From Citromicrobium bathyomarinum (GTDB lineage: Bacteria; Pseudomonadota; Alphaproteobacteria; Sphingomonadales; Sphingomonadaceae), in assembly GCA_001306305.2 (NCBI GenBank), contig CP155577.1, positions 2,711,501-2,775,500 on the forward strand: DNA of 64,000 bases, in the 5' to 3' direction. The translations under genes were made by a program, and so were the position numbers. Below the pieces are notes generated by a model, which saw only the letters and a program-made list of their open reading frames with translations, searched no databases and was not told the origin of the DNA. Shown piece after piece: positions 56,419-64,000 of this stretch. Each line of letters starts with the position of its first letter. The first letter of the stretch is position 1.

Positions 56419-57018
56419 TCAGCGGAAATTGCAGGCGACGCCGCCCCACAGCACCGCGACCTGATTGTCCTCGATCAGGCCGGAGACAAGCATCTCGTTG
56501 CCGCCGACGGTGAATTCCTCGCCCAGCGTGCTGTCTTCGAACGCAGCATAGGTCGAAAGCTTGCGCAGGTCCGCCGCCGACATGCCCAGCGCCACGCCAT
56601 CGGGCCCCGTGAAGCTCGCGCGCTCGCTCGGCCCGTTGACCATCCAGCCAACGAAGCGGTCGTCCTGAAAATTGGCGACGAACTGGTCGAAGGTCGCGAA
56701 GGTCATGGGGCCTGCGCCGCATTCCTCGTTGCTGCCGAATTGCGGGCCGCCGAAGACTGCGGTCAGCGCTTCGACCACCTCGTCCTCACCCTCGCCGAAG
56801 TTGAGGACCGCGCCATCGCCGCTGGCTTCCGGCGGAGCGATCACCAGCCCGTCTGGCAGCAGGTCGATCGACCTTTCGCTGGGCGCATTGGGCGTCTGCG
56901 CATCGATCTGTTCCTGCGTCACCGGTTCGCTCGGCTGCGGCTCCTGCGCGCCATCATTGCACGCCGCGAGCGAGAGCGCCGCCATCCCGGCCAAGGCCAA
57001 TCCGAACCGATGTGTCAT
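56419..57018 (-). CDS. predicted lipoprotein, unknown function
   Basis: A 199-residue protein starting MTHRFGLALAGMAALS at 57018, lipobox SLAAC (Cys20). A Pro/Glu-rich linker (residues 24-45) precedes a compact domain with ALTAVFGGPQFGSNEECGAGPM and a final WGGVACNFR; the two cysteines may pair. I do not recognise a family. It is co-directional with a downstream isomerase-like gene. Confidence 0.68.
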   Translation of the reverse strand: MTHRFGLALAGMAALSLAACNDGAQEPQPSEPVTQEQIDAQTPNAPSERSIDLLPDGLVIAPPEASGDGAVLNFGEGEDEVVEALTAVFGGPQFGSNEECGAGPMTFATFDQFVANFQDDRFVGWMVNGPSERASFTGPDGVALGMSAADLRKLSTYAAFEDSTLGEEFTVGGNEMLVSGLIEDNQVAVLWGGVACNFR

Positions 57019-57082
57019 GTCACGCTCCCAAGCGAGGTTGTTCCGGCGCGAGAGTGTCAGAGCCGCCCGCGTGCCACAAGCA

Positions 57083-57502
57083 CTAGTCGTCGCCATCCTC
57101 GCGCGGGCGCTGGTCGATGATCACTCCTGCGGGTTCATCGCGCGGCGGGTCACGCCTTGCCGGCCCCGCATCGTGCCATGATCCGTCGATCGTCTCGCCC
57201 TGCCCACCGAACATGCCGAACTGGCCGCGAACCCGCTCCAGCCGCCCGATCAGGAAGCGGCGGAACAGCAGCGGCACGGCCAGCGAGGCGACCGCGATCG
57301 GCACCGCGATCCACCACAGCCAGTCGAGCCAGTCGATGCTCTGCGTGAGCAGGAAGATGACGGCGAAAACGACGGCCCAGCGGATCCCCCAACGCACGAC
57401 CAGGCGCTTCAGGATAGCGGATGTCTCCCGTTCGATCTGCTCGATCGAGCGGTCCATCTCGCCTGCCATGCGGCGCTGCTGGTCCGGATCGGGGCCAAGC
57501 AT
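57083..57502 (-). CDS. small membrane protein, unknown function
   Basis: A 139-residue protein with a charged N-terminal helix (MDRSIEQIERETSAILKRL), two transmembrane segments (about residues 43-60 and 64-80) and an acidic, Arg/Asp-rich tail that is likely disordered. No family known to me. It begins 3 bases after the asd stop, so it is expressed with asd. Confidence 0.65.
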   Translation of the reverse strand: MLGPDPDQQRRMAGEMDRSIEQIERETSAILKRLVVRWGIRWAVVFAVIFLLTQSIDWLDWLWWIAVPIAVASLAVPLLFRRFLIGRLERVRGQFGMFGGQGETIDGSWHDAGPARRDPPRDEPAGVIIDQRPREDGDD

Positions 57503-57505
57503 AGC

Positions 57506-58531
57506 CTAGCCCTTCTTGAGGTGACGGCGACCCAGCAGTTCGGCGATCTGCACCGCGTTGAGCGCCGCACCCTTGCGCAGGTTGTCGGAGACGCACCACA
57601 GGTTGAGGCCGTTCTCCACCGTCGGGTCCTCGCGCACGCGGCTGATATAGGTCGCGCCGTCGCCCACGCTTTCCACCGGGGTGATGTAGCCTTCGTCCTC
57701 GCGCTTATCGACCAGCATGATGCCGGGTGCCTCGCGCAGGATGTCCTGCGCCTGTTCGGCGGTGATCTCGCGCTCGAACTCGATCGTCACCGCCTCGGAG
57801 TGGCCGACGAACACCGGTACGCGCACGCAGGTGGCGGTCAGCTTGATCTTGGGGTCGAGGATCTTCTTGGTCTCGACCACCATCTTCCATTCTTCCTTGG
57901 TCGATCCATCGTCGAGGAAGACGTCGATATGCGGGATCACGTTGAACGCGATCTGCTTGGTGAACTTGCTCGGCTCGACCGGATCGCCGACGAAGATCGC
58001 GCGGCTCTGCTGGAACAGCTCGTCCATGCCTTCCTTGCCCGCGCCGGAAACCGACTGGTAGGTCGAGACGACCACGCGCTTGATCCCCGCCGCATCGTGC
58101 AGGGGTTTGAGCGCGACGACCAGCTGCGCGGTCGAGCAGTTGGGGTTCGCGATGATGTTCTTCGCGGTGTAGCCGTCGATCGCGTCGGGGTTCACCTCGG
58201 GCACGATCAGCGGCACGTCCGGGTCCATCCGGTAGTGCGAGGAATTGTCGATCACCACGCAGCCCGCTGCGGCCGCCTTGGGCGCATATTCCTTGGCAAT
58301 GGAGCCGCCTGCCGAAAACAGCGCAATGTCCCAGCCGGTGAAGTCGAAATGCTCGAGATTCTTGCATTTGAGCATCTTGCCGGTGTCGCCGAATTCGATC
58401 TCGGTGCCCTGGCTGCGCGAGCTGGCCAGCGCGACCACCTCGTCGATCGGGAACTCGCGTTCGGCGAGAACCTGCATCATTTCGCGCCCGACATTCCCCG
58501 TCGCGCCCACGATGGCGACCTTGTAACCCAT
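57506..58531 (-). CDS. asd: aspartate-semialdehyde dehydrogenase
   Basis: A 341-residue enzyme that makes aspartate semialdehyde for lysine, threonine, methionine and diaminopimelate synthesis. MGYKVAIVGATGNVGREM is the NADP-binding start; the ATG at 58531 is preferred to the TTG just before it. The active-site cysteine is Cys132 in ANPNCSTAQ. QSVSGAGKEGMDEL and VPVFVGHSEAVTIEFE are also conserved. A small membrane protein gene follows. Confidence 0.96.
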   Translation of the reverse strand: MGYKVAIVGATGNVGREMMQVLAEREFPIDEVVALASSRSQGTEIEFGDTGKMLKCKNLEHFDFTGWDIALFSAGGSIAKEYAPKAAAAGCVVIDNSSHYRMDPDVPLIVPEVNPDAIDGYTAKNIIANPNCSTAQLVVALKPLHDAAGIKRVVVSTYQSVSGAGKEGMDELFQQSRAIFVGDPVEPSKFTKQIAFNVIPHIDVFLDDGSTKEEWKMVVETKKILDPKIKLTATCVRVPVFVGHSEAVTIEFEREITAEQAQDILREAPGIMLVDKREDEGYITPVESVGDGATYISRVREDPTVENGLNLWCVSDNLRKGAALNAVQIAELLGRRHLKKG

Positions 58532-58595
58532 CAATCACTCCTGTCCGTGCTGCACTGCCACATGGGGCCAAGCGCGCCGCGCCGCAAGCATTAGG

Positions 58596-59783
58596 TCAAA
58601 TCACTCCGAGCATGTGCAGCACCAGCACGGCCAGCGCGCCGAATGCGAGCACCGTACCGGGCAGAGTGATCCAGCGTCGGCCGACATTTTCCTTCACCGC
58701 GAGCGCATTGAGCGTGCCAAATACGAGCAGGAATACCACGCTCGCCCCGCTCACCAAGCCGGAAAGCCCGCCCATCACCGCCAGCGCGAGCGCACCTGCA
58801 GCAAGCAGCAGCACCGCCCAGTAAGGCGATCCTTCCGCATTTTCCCGCCCCAGCACGCTCGGCAAGGCGCCGTCCCGCGCCACTTCGCGCGCCAGCCGGG
58901 CCGAACTGAACAGCGTCGCGTTGATCGCGCTGGCCGTGGAGAGTGCGGCCGCGATGGTCACCGCGATCAGCCCGGGCGTGCCGAGCGCCGCCTGCCCGGC
59001 GCGGGACAGCGCAACCTCGCCATCGGCAATCACCGCCTGCGTGCCGGTCAGCATCGGCACCGCCAGCGCGACAAGCACGTAAATCAGCGCCGCGCTACCG
59101 ATCGCCAGCGGCATGATCCGCCGCATCACCCGCTTGCGGTCCTTCATCTCGTCATAATCGTAGGCGACCAGTTCGAAGCCTTCATAGGCCATGAACACCG
59201 ACGCCGCGCCGATCACGATGCCGATCAGGCCCGGTTGCTGGGCGATGGAAAGCTTCTCCACCTCGAACTGCGACAGACCGAACGCGGCCAGCGCGGCGAG
59301 GATCGCGAGCTTGATCGCGACGATGGCGATCTCCACCCCCGCCGCCTGCCCTGCCCCGCGCAGGTTGATCGCGGTCATCGCGAGAATCACCGCAGAGGCC
59401 ATCGCCGGGGGGAGCCAGGCAGGCCCGCCGATCGCCTGCCCCAGATAGGCTCCGAAGGTGTAGGCATAGACCGCGCAGGTCAGCACGTATCCCGCCAGCA
59501 GCACCCATGCGGACCAGCGGGCGAGCCGGGTGAACTTGAGATCACGCAGGAAGGTGTAGATGCCCCCCGCCTCGTCCTTCTCGACGGTCAGCGCGGCGAG
59601 GCTGTGTCCGGTGGCGTAGGCAACTAGTCCGCCTAGCACGAAGCTGAGCGCGGCCCAGTGCCCCGCGCTGGAAATGACCACGCCGAGCGTCGAGAATATC
59701 CCGCCGCCGACCATCCCGCCGACCGCGATCGCCCAGACCGCTGCAAGACCGAGCTGGCCCCCGGTCGACTGCTTTTCGCTCAT
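58596..59783 (-). CDS. APC-family amino acid permease
   Basis: A 395-residue transporter with about 11 hydrophobic helices. LAAVWAIAVGGMVGGGIFSTLG in the first helix contains the substrate and sodium-binding GxG turn of APC transporters. VAYDYDEMKDRKRVMRR and FSSARLAREVARDGALP are typical loops. The amino acid carried is unknown. The ATG overlaps the dipeptidyl peptidase stop as ATGA, so uptake and peptide cleavage are linked. Confidence 0.87.
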   Translation of the reverse strand: MSEKQSTGGQLGLAAVWAIAVGGMVGGGIFSTLGVVISSAGHWAALSFVLGGLVAYATGHSLAALTVEKDEAGGIYTFLRDLKFTRLARWSAWVLLAGYVLTCAVYAYTFGAYLGQAIGGPAWLPPAMASAVILAMTAINLRGAGQAAGVEIAIVAIKLAILAALAAFGLSQFEVEKLSIAQQPGLIGIVIGAASVFMAYEGFELVAYDYDEMKDRKRVMRRIMPLAIGSAALIYVLVALAVPMLTGTQAVIADGEVALSRAGQAALGTPGLIAVTIAAALSTASAINATLFSSARLAREVARDGALPSVLGRENAEGSPYWAVLLLAAGALALAVMGGLSGLVSGASVVFLLVFGTLNALAVKENVGRRWITLPGTVLAFGALAVLVLHMLGVI

Positions 59784-62020
59784 TCCGGCGGTGTTACCCC
59801 GTGGCTATCCAGAAAATCGAAGATCGTGTGCCACAGGTGCACGCTGATTTTCGGCCCGCTGACCCGGTGGGTGTAGCCCGGATAGAGCATCATCTCGAAC
59901 GGCACCGCCGCTTCCTGCAAGGTCGAGATTAGCTCGGTTGAATTCTCGAACACCACGTTGTCGTCCGCCATCCCGTGGATCAGCAGCAGCGGGTCAGTCA
60001 TCTCGGTCGCTTTGGGAATCGCACTCGCCGCTTCGTAGGCTTCGGGCACTGTGTTCGGATCGCCCATGAAGCGTTCGGTATAGTGGGTGTCGTAAAGCTC
60101 CCACCGGGTGACCGGCGCGCCAGACACGCCAGCCGCGTAGAGGCCCGGATCGGCCTGCAGCTGCTTGAGCGTCATGTACCCGCCATAGGACCAGCCGTAG
60201 ATTGCCAGCTTGTCCGGATCGACGAAGTCGAGCGCCTTGAGAAACTCCGCGCCCGCCTTCTGATCGCGCACCTCGACGCCGCCCATCGCGCGATAGATCG
60301 GCTGCTCGAACGCGACGCCCCGGTTGGCCGAGCCGCGATTGTCGAGCACGAAGTAGACATAACCCTTGTCGACGATCGCCTGCGCCAGCGCGCCCTTCCA
60401 CCCGCGATCCACCATCTGCGGGCCGGGCCCGCCATAGTGCATGATGAAGACGGGGTATTTCTTGCCCGGCTCCATCTTGGGCTTGAGCATCATGTAATGC
60501 AGCGGCGTGAGATCTTCCGCAGGCAGCGTGCCGAATTCCGGCCACACATGGCTGGCGAGATAGGGCGCGTAGGGGTGGTCTGCGTCGAGCGGGTTTTCCT
60601 CCACCCACGCCAGGCGTTGCCCGTCCGTATCGGCGAGGTAGCTTTGCGGCGGCTGGCTCGGCGAAGACCGGCTGATGAGCAGCGTCTGGCCCTGCTGGTC
60701 CATGCTCGCGCTGTTGGTGAAGCCGGGGTCGGTCAGCAGTGCTCCGCCCGCCTTTCCGTCGAGCGGGGCGCGATAAATCTGCTGGGTCAGCACATTGGTC
60801 GTCGCCTGGTAGAAGAACACGCCGGTCTCTTCGTTGAGTCCGACCAGCGAAGTCACGGGTTCGTCCCCACTGGTCAGCTGCTGCCAGTCCTCACCGTCGA
60901 AGCGGTAGAACTGCCCATAGCCGTCGCGTTCCGACCACCACAGCAGGCTCCCGTCGTCGAGGAAGCGGTAATTGTCCGACAGGTTGATCCAGTAGTCGGG
61001 CCGCGCCGCTTCTTCGGTAAACCAGACCTCGCTTGCCCCGGTTGCGGGATCGACCCTGAGCATGTCGAGCCGCGTCTGCTCGCGGTTCTGGCGCTGGACA
61101 TAGAGCGCGCTGCCATCGGGGGCCCAGTCGACCCGGGCGAGGTAGATGTCGGGGTTGTCCCCCAGGTCGACCTTCACCCGGTTCGCGCCGTCCGGGTCCA
61201 TCACGAACAGCTCGACAATCGCGTTGTCGCTGCCCGCCACGGGGTAGCGCTGGTCGAACACCTTGGTCCCGGTCGCGCCGATCGCCGCGCGGGTGACCAC
61301 GCCCACCGGGCTCTCGTCGGTCCGCTGCACCGCCAACCGCGTGTCGTCGGGATTCCACCAGAAGCCGGTCATCCGGCCCATTTCTTCCTGCGCGACGAAT
61401 TCCGCCTCGCCCCAGCGGATCAGCTCGCCTTCCTTCGGCGTGATCGGCTGCGCATCGCCGCCGACCGGGCCGACCCACAGCTGCCGGTCGCGTACGAAGG
61501 AGACGAATTCGCCCTCCGGGCTGAGCTTGGGATTGAGCTCGCTTTCCTCGGTATCGGTCAGCCGAGTGACGGTGCCGTCCAGCTTCGCGAGGTAGAGATC
61601 GCCGTCCAGCGGCACCAGCACGCCCGACCCATCCGCATTCCACTGATAGGCGATGATGCCCTTGAGATTGCCGACCCGCGCCCGCTCGCGCTGCATCTTC
61701 TCGTCTTCGGACAGCTCGCGACCCGAACCCAGCGCCTCGCTGTCGACCAGCATGGTCCATTCGCCGCTCTGCCGGTCGTAGCCCCACAGGTCGTAGCGTT
61801 CGCGATCATCGGCGCGGTTGCGCAGCAGGGTGAGATAGCGGCCATCGGGCGAAAGCTTCGCCTGGCGCGGGCTCGGCCCGTCGAGGCCAGGGCTGGCGAA
61901 GACGCGTTCGATGGTGAGGTCTGCGTTCTGGGTGGCCTGGCTGGTCATGGCGTCGCTCTCCTGCGCGGCAAGCGGTGTGGCAAGGGCGAGAATGGCTGCG
62001 GCGGCAAGCAGGTGGCGCAT
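59780..62020 (-). CDS. S9 family dipeptidyl peptidase IV-like, secreted
   Basis: A 746-residue serine peptidase with a signal peptide (MRHLLAAAAILALATPLAAQ). A beta-propeller (residues 40-500) contains FVAQEEMGR, whose double Glu binds the peptide N-terminus in DPP IV. The hydrolase domain has the nucleophile Ser in GWSYGGYMT near residue 610, Asp in HGMADDNV and His in GYTHRV. It should release N-terminal dipeptides in the periplasm. Translationally coupled to the amino acid permease downstream. Confidence 0.93.
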   Translation of the reverse strand: MRHLLAAAAILALATPLAAQESDAMTSQATQNADLTIERVFASPGLDGPSPRQAKLSPDGRYLTLLRNRADDRERYDLWGYDRQSGEWTMLVDSEALGSGRELSEDEKMQRERARVGNLKGIIAYQWNADGSGVLVPLDGDLYLAKLDGTVTRLTDTEESELNPKLSPEGEFVSFVRDRQLWVGPVGGDAQPITPKEGELIRWGEAEFVAQEEMGRMTGFWWNPDDTRLAVQRTDESPVGVVTRAAIGATGTKVFDQRYPVAGSDNAIVELFVMDPDGANRVKVDLGDNPDIYLARVDWAPDGSALYVQRQNREQTRLDMLRVDPATGASEVWFTEEAARPDYWINLSDNYRFLDDGSLLWWSERDGYGQFYRFDGEDWQQLTSGDEPVTSLVGLNEETGVFFYQATTNVLTQQIYRAPLDGKAGGALLTDPGFTNSASMDQQGQTLLISRSSPSQPPQSYLADTDGQRLAWVEENPLDADHPYAPYLASHVWPEFGTLPAEDLTPLHYMMLKPKMEPGKKYPVFIMHYGGPGPQMVDRGWKGALAQAIVDKGYVYFVLDNRGSANRGVAFEQPIYRAMGGVEVRDQKAGAEFLKALDFVDPDKLAIYGWSYGGYMTLKQLQADPGLYAAGVSGAPVTRWELYDTHYTERFMGDPNTVPEAYEAASAIPKATEMTDPLLLIHGMADDNVVFENSTELISTLQEAAVPFEMMLYPGYTHRVSGPKISVHLWHTIFDFLDSHGVTPPE

Positions 62021-62110
62021 TGATGTAAGTCCTCTCCGTCGTCACCGCGCGCAACCCGCAGGGGCGCGCGGCGATCCAGTGGCCAACCGCCCGACATGCA
62101 GGGCGATACG

Positions 62111-62150
62111 CCATGGATTGCTTCTTCGCTGACGCTCCTCGCAATGACGG
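62111..62150. repeat. interspersed REP-like element
   Basis: CCATGGATTGCTTCTTCGCT followed by GACGCTCCTCGCAATGACGG is a common intergenic element of alphaproteobacteria, with TTGC/GCAA ends forming an imperfect hairpin. It lies in the 210-base gap between the S9 peptidase start and rplS. Confidence 0.65.
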
Positions 62151-62173
62151 GGGAGAATGACAAGCTTGCAACG

Positions 62174-62203
62174 AAAAAGGGCGGCCCTGCCGGACCGCCC
62201 TTT
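62174..62203 (-). terminator. intrinsic terminator after rplS
   Basis: On the minus strand AAAGGGCGG pairs with CCGCCCTTT around a short GC loop, followed by further T residues. It closes the trmD-rplS operon. Confidence 0.85.
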
Positions 62204-62230
62204 CCTGTTTCGCTTGTGAGAAAGCCGCGC

Positions 62231-62617
62231 TTACGCGTCCTTCTTCTCGCCCTTGGCGGGGCGCACGTCGCGGCGTTCGGCGATGCGCGCGCTCTTGCCG
62301 GTGCGGCCGCGCAGGTAATACAGCTTCGCACGACGCACGACGCCGCGGCGGACCACGGTGATGCTGTCGACGATCGGCGAATAGAGCGGGAACACGCGCT
62401 CCACACCTTCGCCGAAGCTCATCTTGCGAACGGTGAAGTTGGAACCCATGCCGCGGTTCGAACGCGCGATCACGACGCCTTCGAAGTTCTGAATACGCTC
62501 ACGCGTACCTTCGACGACCTTCACGCCAACGCGCACGGTGTCGCCGGAGCGGAATTCCGGAATATCCTTGCCGAGATTTTCAATCGCTTCGGCTTCGAGC
62601 TGCTGAATCAGGTTCAT
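62231..62617 (-). CDS. rplS: 50S ribosomal protein L19
   Basis: A 128-residue ribosomal protein starting [20 protein letters not shown] at 62617. Conserved parts are [58 protein letters not shown] and [18 protein letters not shown]. Its start overlaps the trmD stop by four bases (ATGA). Confidence 0.98.
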   Translation of the reverse strand: MNLIQQLEAEAIENLGKDIPEFRSGDTVRVGVKVVEGTRERIQNFEGVVIARSNRGMGSNFTVRKMSFGEGVERVFPLYSPIVDSITVVRRGVVRRAKLYYLRGRTGKSARIAERRDVRPAKGEKKDA

Positions 62618-63360
62618 TGGTCCTGGTCCTTCGTTTCTCGCTGCGCGCCAGAGGCAGACTGGACCGGAGCATCGGTGTGACGCTCCCACAAATCCGGCCT
62701 GCGTAACCGTGTCATTTCTTCGGAGCGTTGCTTTCGCCACGCCGCGATCTTCGCATGATCCCCCGATCGCAGCACTTCGGGGATCGTGCGCCCTTCCCAT
62801 TCCTGAGGTCGGGTGTAGTGCGGGTATTCCAGAAGGCCGTCCTCGAACGACTCCTCGGCCCCGCTTGAAGCCGCGCCCATTACTCCCGGAAGCAGCCGAA
62901 TGCAAGCGTCGAGTATGGCGATTGCGGCAGTCTCTCCGCCCGACAGGACGATGTCCGCCAGGCTGACTTCCTCGATAAAAGGGCGCGCCTCGAACAGCCG
63001 CTCGTCGAACCCCTCGAAGCGGCCGCACAGGATGGTGACGCCCGGCCCCTCCGCAATCTCGCGAATGCGCGCCTGCGCGATCGGTTTCCCGCGCGGCGTC
63101 ATCGCGAGGACGGGTACTTGCTCTACGGGCTGAACCGAATCCAAGGCTGCCGCCAGCACATCGCACTTGAGCACCATGCCCGCCCCGCCCCCGGCAGGCG
63201 TATCGTCCACCGTGCGATGCTTGTCGGTCGCGAAATCACGAATTTGCACGGTATCGAGCGACCACGCGCCCTCGCGCAACGCACGCCCGGCGAGCGACAC
63301 GCCGAGCGGGCCGGGAAACATCTCGGGGTACAGGGTCAGGACGGTGGCGGTGAAGGTCAT
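62614..63360 (-). CDS. trmD: tRNA (guanine37-N1)-methyltransferase TrmD
   Basis: A 248-residue knotted methyltransferase that methylates G37 of tRNAs. [22 protein letters not shown] starts the protein at 63360; [34 protein letters not shown] and [20 protein letters not shown] are diagnostic and include the knot. rplS follows by overlap. rimM and rpsP, the usual upstream genes, are not directly adjacent: two small membrane protein genes come first. Confidence 0.97.
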   Translation of the reverse strand: MTFTATVLTLYPEMFPGPLGVSLAGRALREGAWSLDTVQIRDFATDKHRTVDDTPAGGGAGMVLKCDVLAAALDSVQPVEQVPVLAMTPRGKPIAQARIREIAEGPGVTILCGRFEGFDERLFEARPFIEEVSLADIVLSGGETAAIAILDACIRLLPGVMGAASSGAEESFEDGLLEYPHYTRPQEWEGRTIPEVLRSGDHAKIAAWRKQRSEEMTRLRRPDLWERHTDAPVQSASGAQRETKDQDQ

Positions 63361-63364
63361 GCAA

Positions 63365-63784
63365 TTACTCGAAAACATCCGGATCGGGCACCCGGGCGCG
63401 GCCGTCTCGGGGGCGCACCAGGCGGATGGTCAGATAGGCGGCAAGCAGATCGACGCCGAGGGCACTGGCGTAAAGCATCTGCCCGCGCGTGTTCATACGC
63501 AAAAAGAGATCGATCGCCTCTGCCAGGGACGGCCTGCCGAACGTCGCGATGGCGGCGATCGGCAGGGCGACCAGAAGCACAAAAGCGGGCAGCGCACCCG
63601 CGATGGTAAGGCCCAAGGTCGAACGCCGGGACATTCTGCGCCTCAGAACGAAAGCGCAGGCCGCGCTGAGCAGCGCGCCGATCAGAAGGATCACGGCGAA
63701 GATGATCAGCAGGTGTGACGCCGGGAAAACCGAAGGCTCAGCGGTCGAAACAGTGACCGAGGCAGATGCAGCGCTCGCGATCAT
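63365..63784 (-). CDS. small integral membrane protein, unknown function
   Basis: A 139-residue protein starting [17 protein letters not shown] at 63784. Three hydrophobic segments (about residues 24-46, 57-78 and 100-120) dominate, with an Arg-rich C-terminus. It stops 4 bases before trmD and overlaps the upstream partial gene as ATGA, so it belongs to the trmD operon. No family recognised. Confidence 0.65.
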   Translation of the reverse strand: MIASAASASVTVSTAEPSVFPASHLLIIFAVILLIGALLSAACAFVLRRRMSRRSTLGLTIAGALPAFVLLVALPIAAIATFGRPSLAEAIDLFLRMNTRGQMLYASALGVDLLAAYLTIRLVRPRDGRARVPDPDVFE

Positions 63785-64000
63785 TGAAAGGTGCTCACAT
63801 CGAAGCGGGTCAGCTTGTCGAGACGGCGCGTCGCGAAGTCCGAGACCGGCCACCCGACGATCGCCGCGCCTGCCAGCAAAATCGAAGCTGCGGCAAACCC
63901 GACAACCAGGAATTCACGGCCATCCGCCGCCATCACCAGGATCAGGGGAGCGCAGGCCAGCCCCGGCCCCAACAATGCTGCCCACAGGGTCCGTACGCGG
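63781..64000 (-). CDS. membrane protein, partial (N-terminus outside window)
   Basis: The frame is open to the right edge; 72 residues are visible, including two hydrophobic segments (ALLGPGLACAPLILVMA and FLVVGFAAASILLAGAAIVG) and an end [13 protein letters not shown]. The stop overlaps the next gene's ATG by four bases. It looks like a partner of the following small membrane protein. Function unknown. Confidence 0.55.
   Translation of the reverse strand, partial: RVRTLWAALLGPGLACAPLILVMAADGREFLVVGFAAASILLAGAAIVGWPVSDFATRRLDKLTRFDVSTFQ

Overview
This is a GC-rich alphaproteobacterial chromosome segment. Gene content and protein signatures point to the order Sphingomonadales, most likely Erythrobacteraceae (Erythrobacter, Qipengyuania, Altererythrobacter and relatives). 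Supporting signs are an sdhC-sdhD-sdhA order, a divergent proB / proC-proA locus, a chromosomal subclass B3 metallo-beta-lactamase, secreted M2 and S9 peptidases, and many ATGA-type gene overlaps. Genus and species are inference. No rRNA, tRNA or CRISPR array was recognised.

Layout: (1) 1-1750, succinate dehydrogenase genes, with sdhA cut by the left edge. (2) 1921-5811, five overlapping genes: SDR, B3 metallo-beta-lactamase, GFA-like protein, PrmA, DUF2459. (3) 5866-9501, a sterol-desaturase-type hydroxylase behind a strong palindrome, an ECF42 sigma factor with its DGPF/YCII partner, and a class A beta-lactamase-like lipoprotein. (4) 9532-15144, ligA, a DUF4396 membrane protein, recN, bamD. 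(5) 15205-18702, proline biosynthesis. (6) 18769-25053, a bacterial lipoxygenase, a diguanylate cyclase, and a copper operon copA-copB behind a palindromic promoter. (7) 25201-29565, an HTH gene and an A+T-rich single-chain restriction-modification gene split by an IS5-family element. (8) 29567-35325, lepA, a GGDEF-EAL-PilZ protein, a PHA-depolymerase-like hydrolase. (9) 35362-43769, small secreted proteins, dnaN, fabD-fabG, LdcA/Mpl peptidoglycan recycling, two tandem zinc-ribbon membrane proteins, DUF808. (10) 43969-49411, rpsF-rpsR-rplI, AMP nucleosidase, two exported YbjN proteins, rimK with a rimB-like protease. (11) 49449-64000, M2 peptidase, hydrolase plus GFA, marR-emrA-emrB efflux operon, asd, permease plus dipeptidyl peptidase, rplS-trmD behind two small membrane proteins.

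Themes: most of the window is core metabolism (respiration, proline, fatty acid, peptidoglycan, translation, repair), with stress and resistance modules between: two beta-lactamase families, copper export, MarR-controlled efflux, an ECF42 pair. The most unusual observations are the restriction-modification gene whose pre-insertion reading frame can be rebuilt exactly, the ECF42 gene with no standard start codon in the frame of its partner, a proC gene that also seems to lack a normal start, a bacterial lipoxygenase with all metal ligands, and the co-location of ribosomal protein S6 with RimK and a RimB-like protease.
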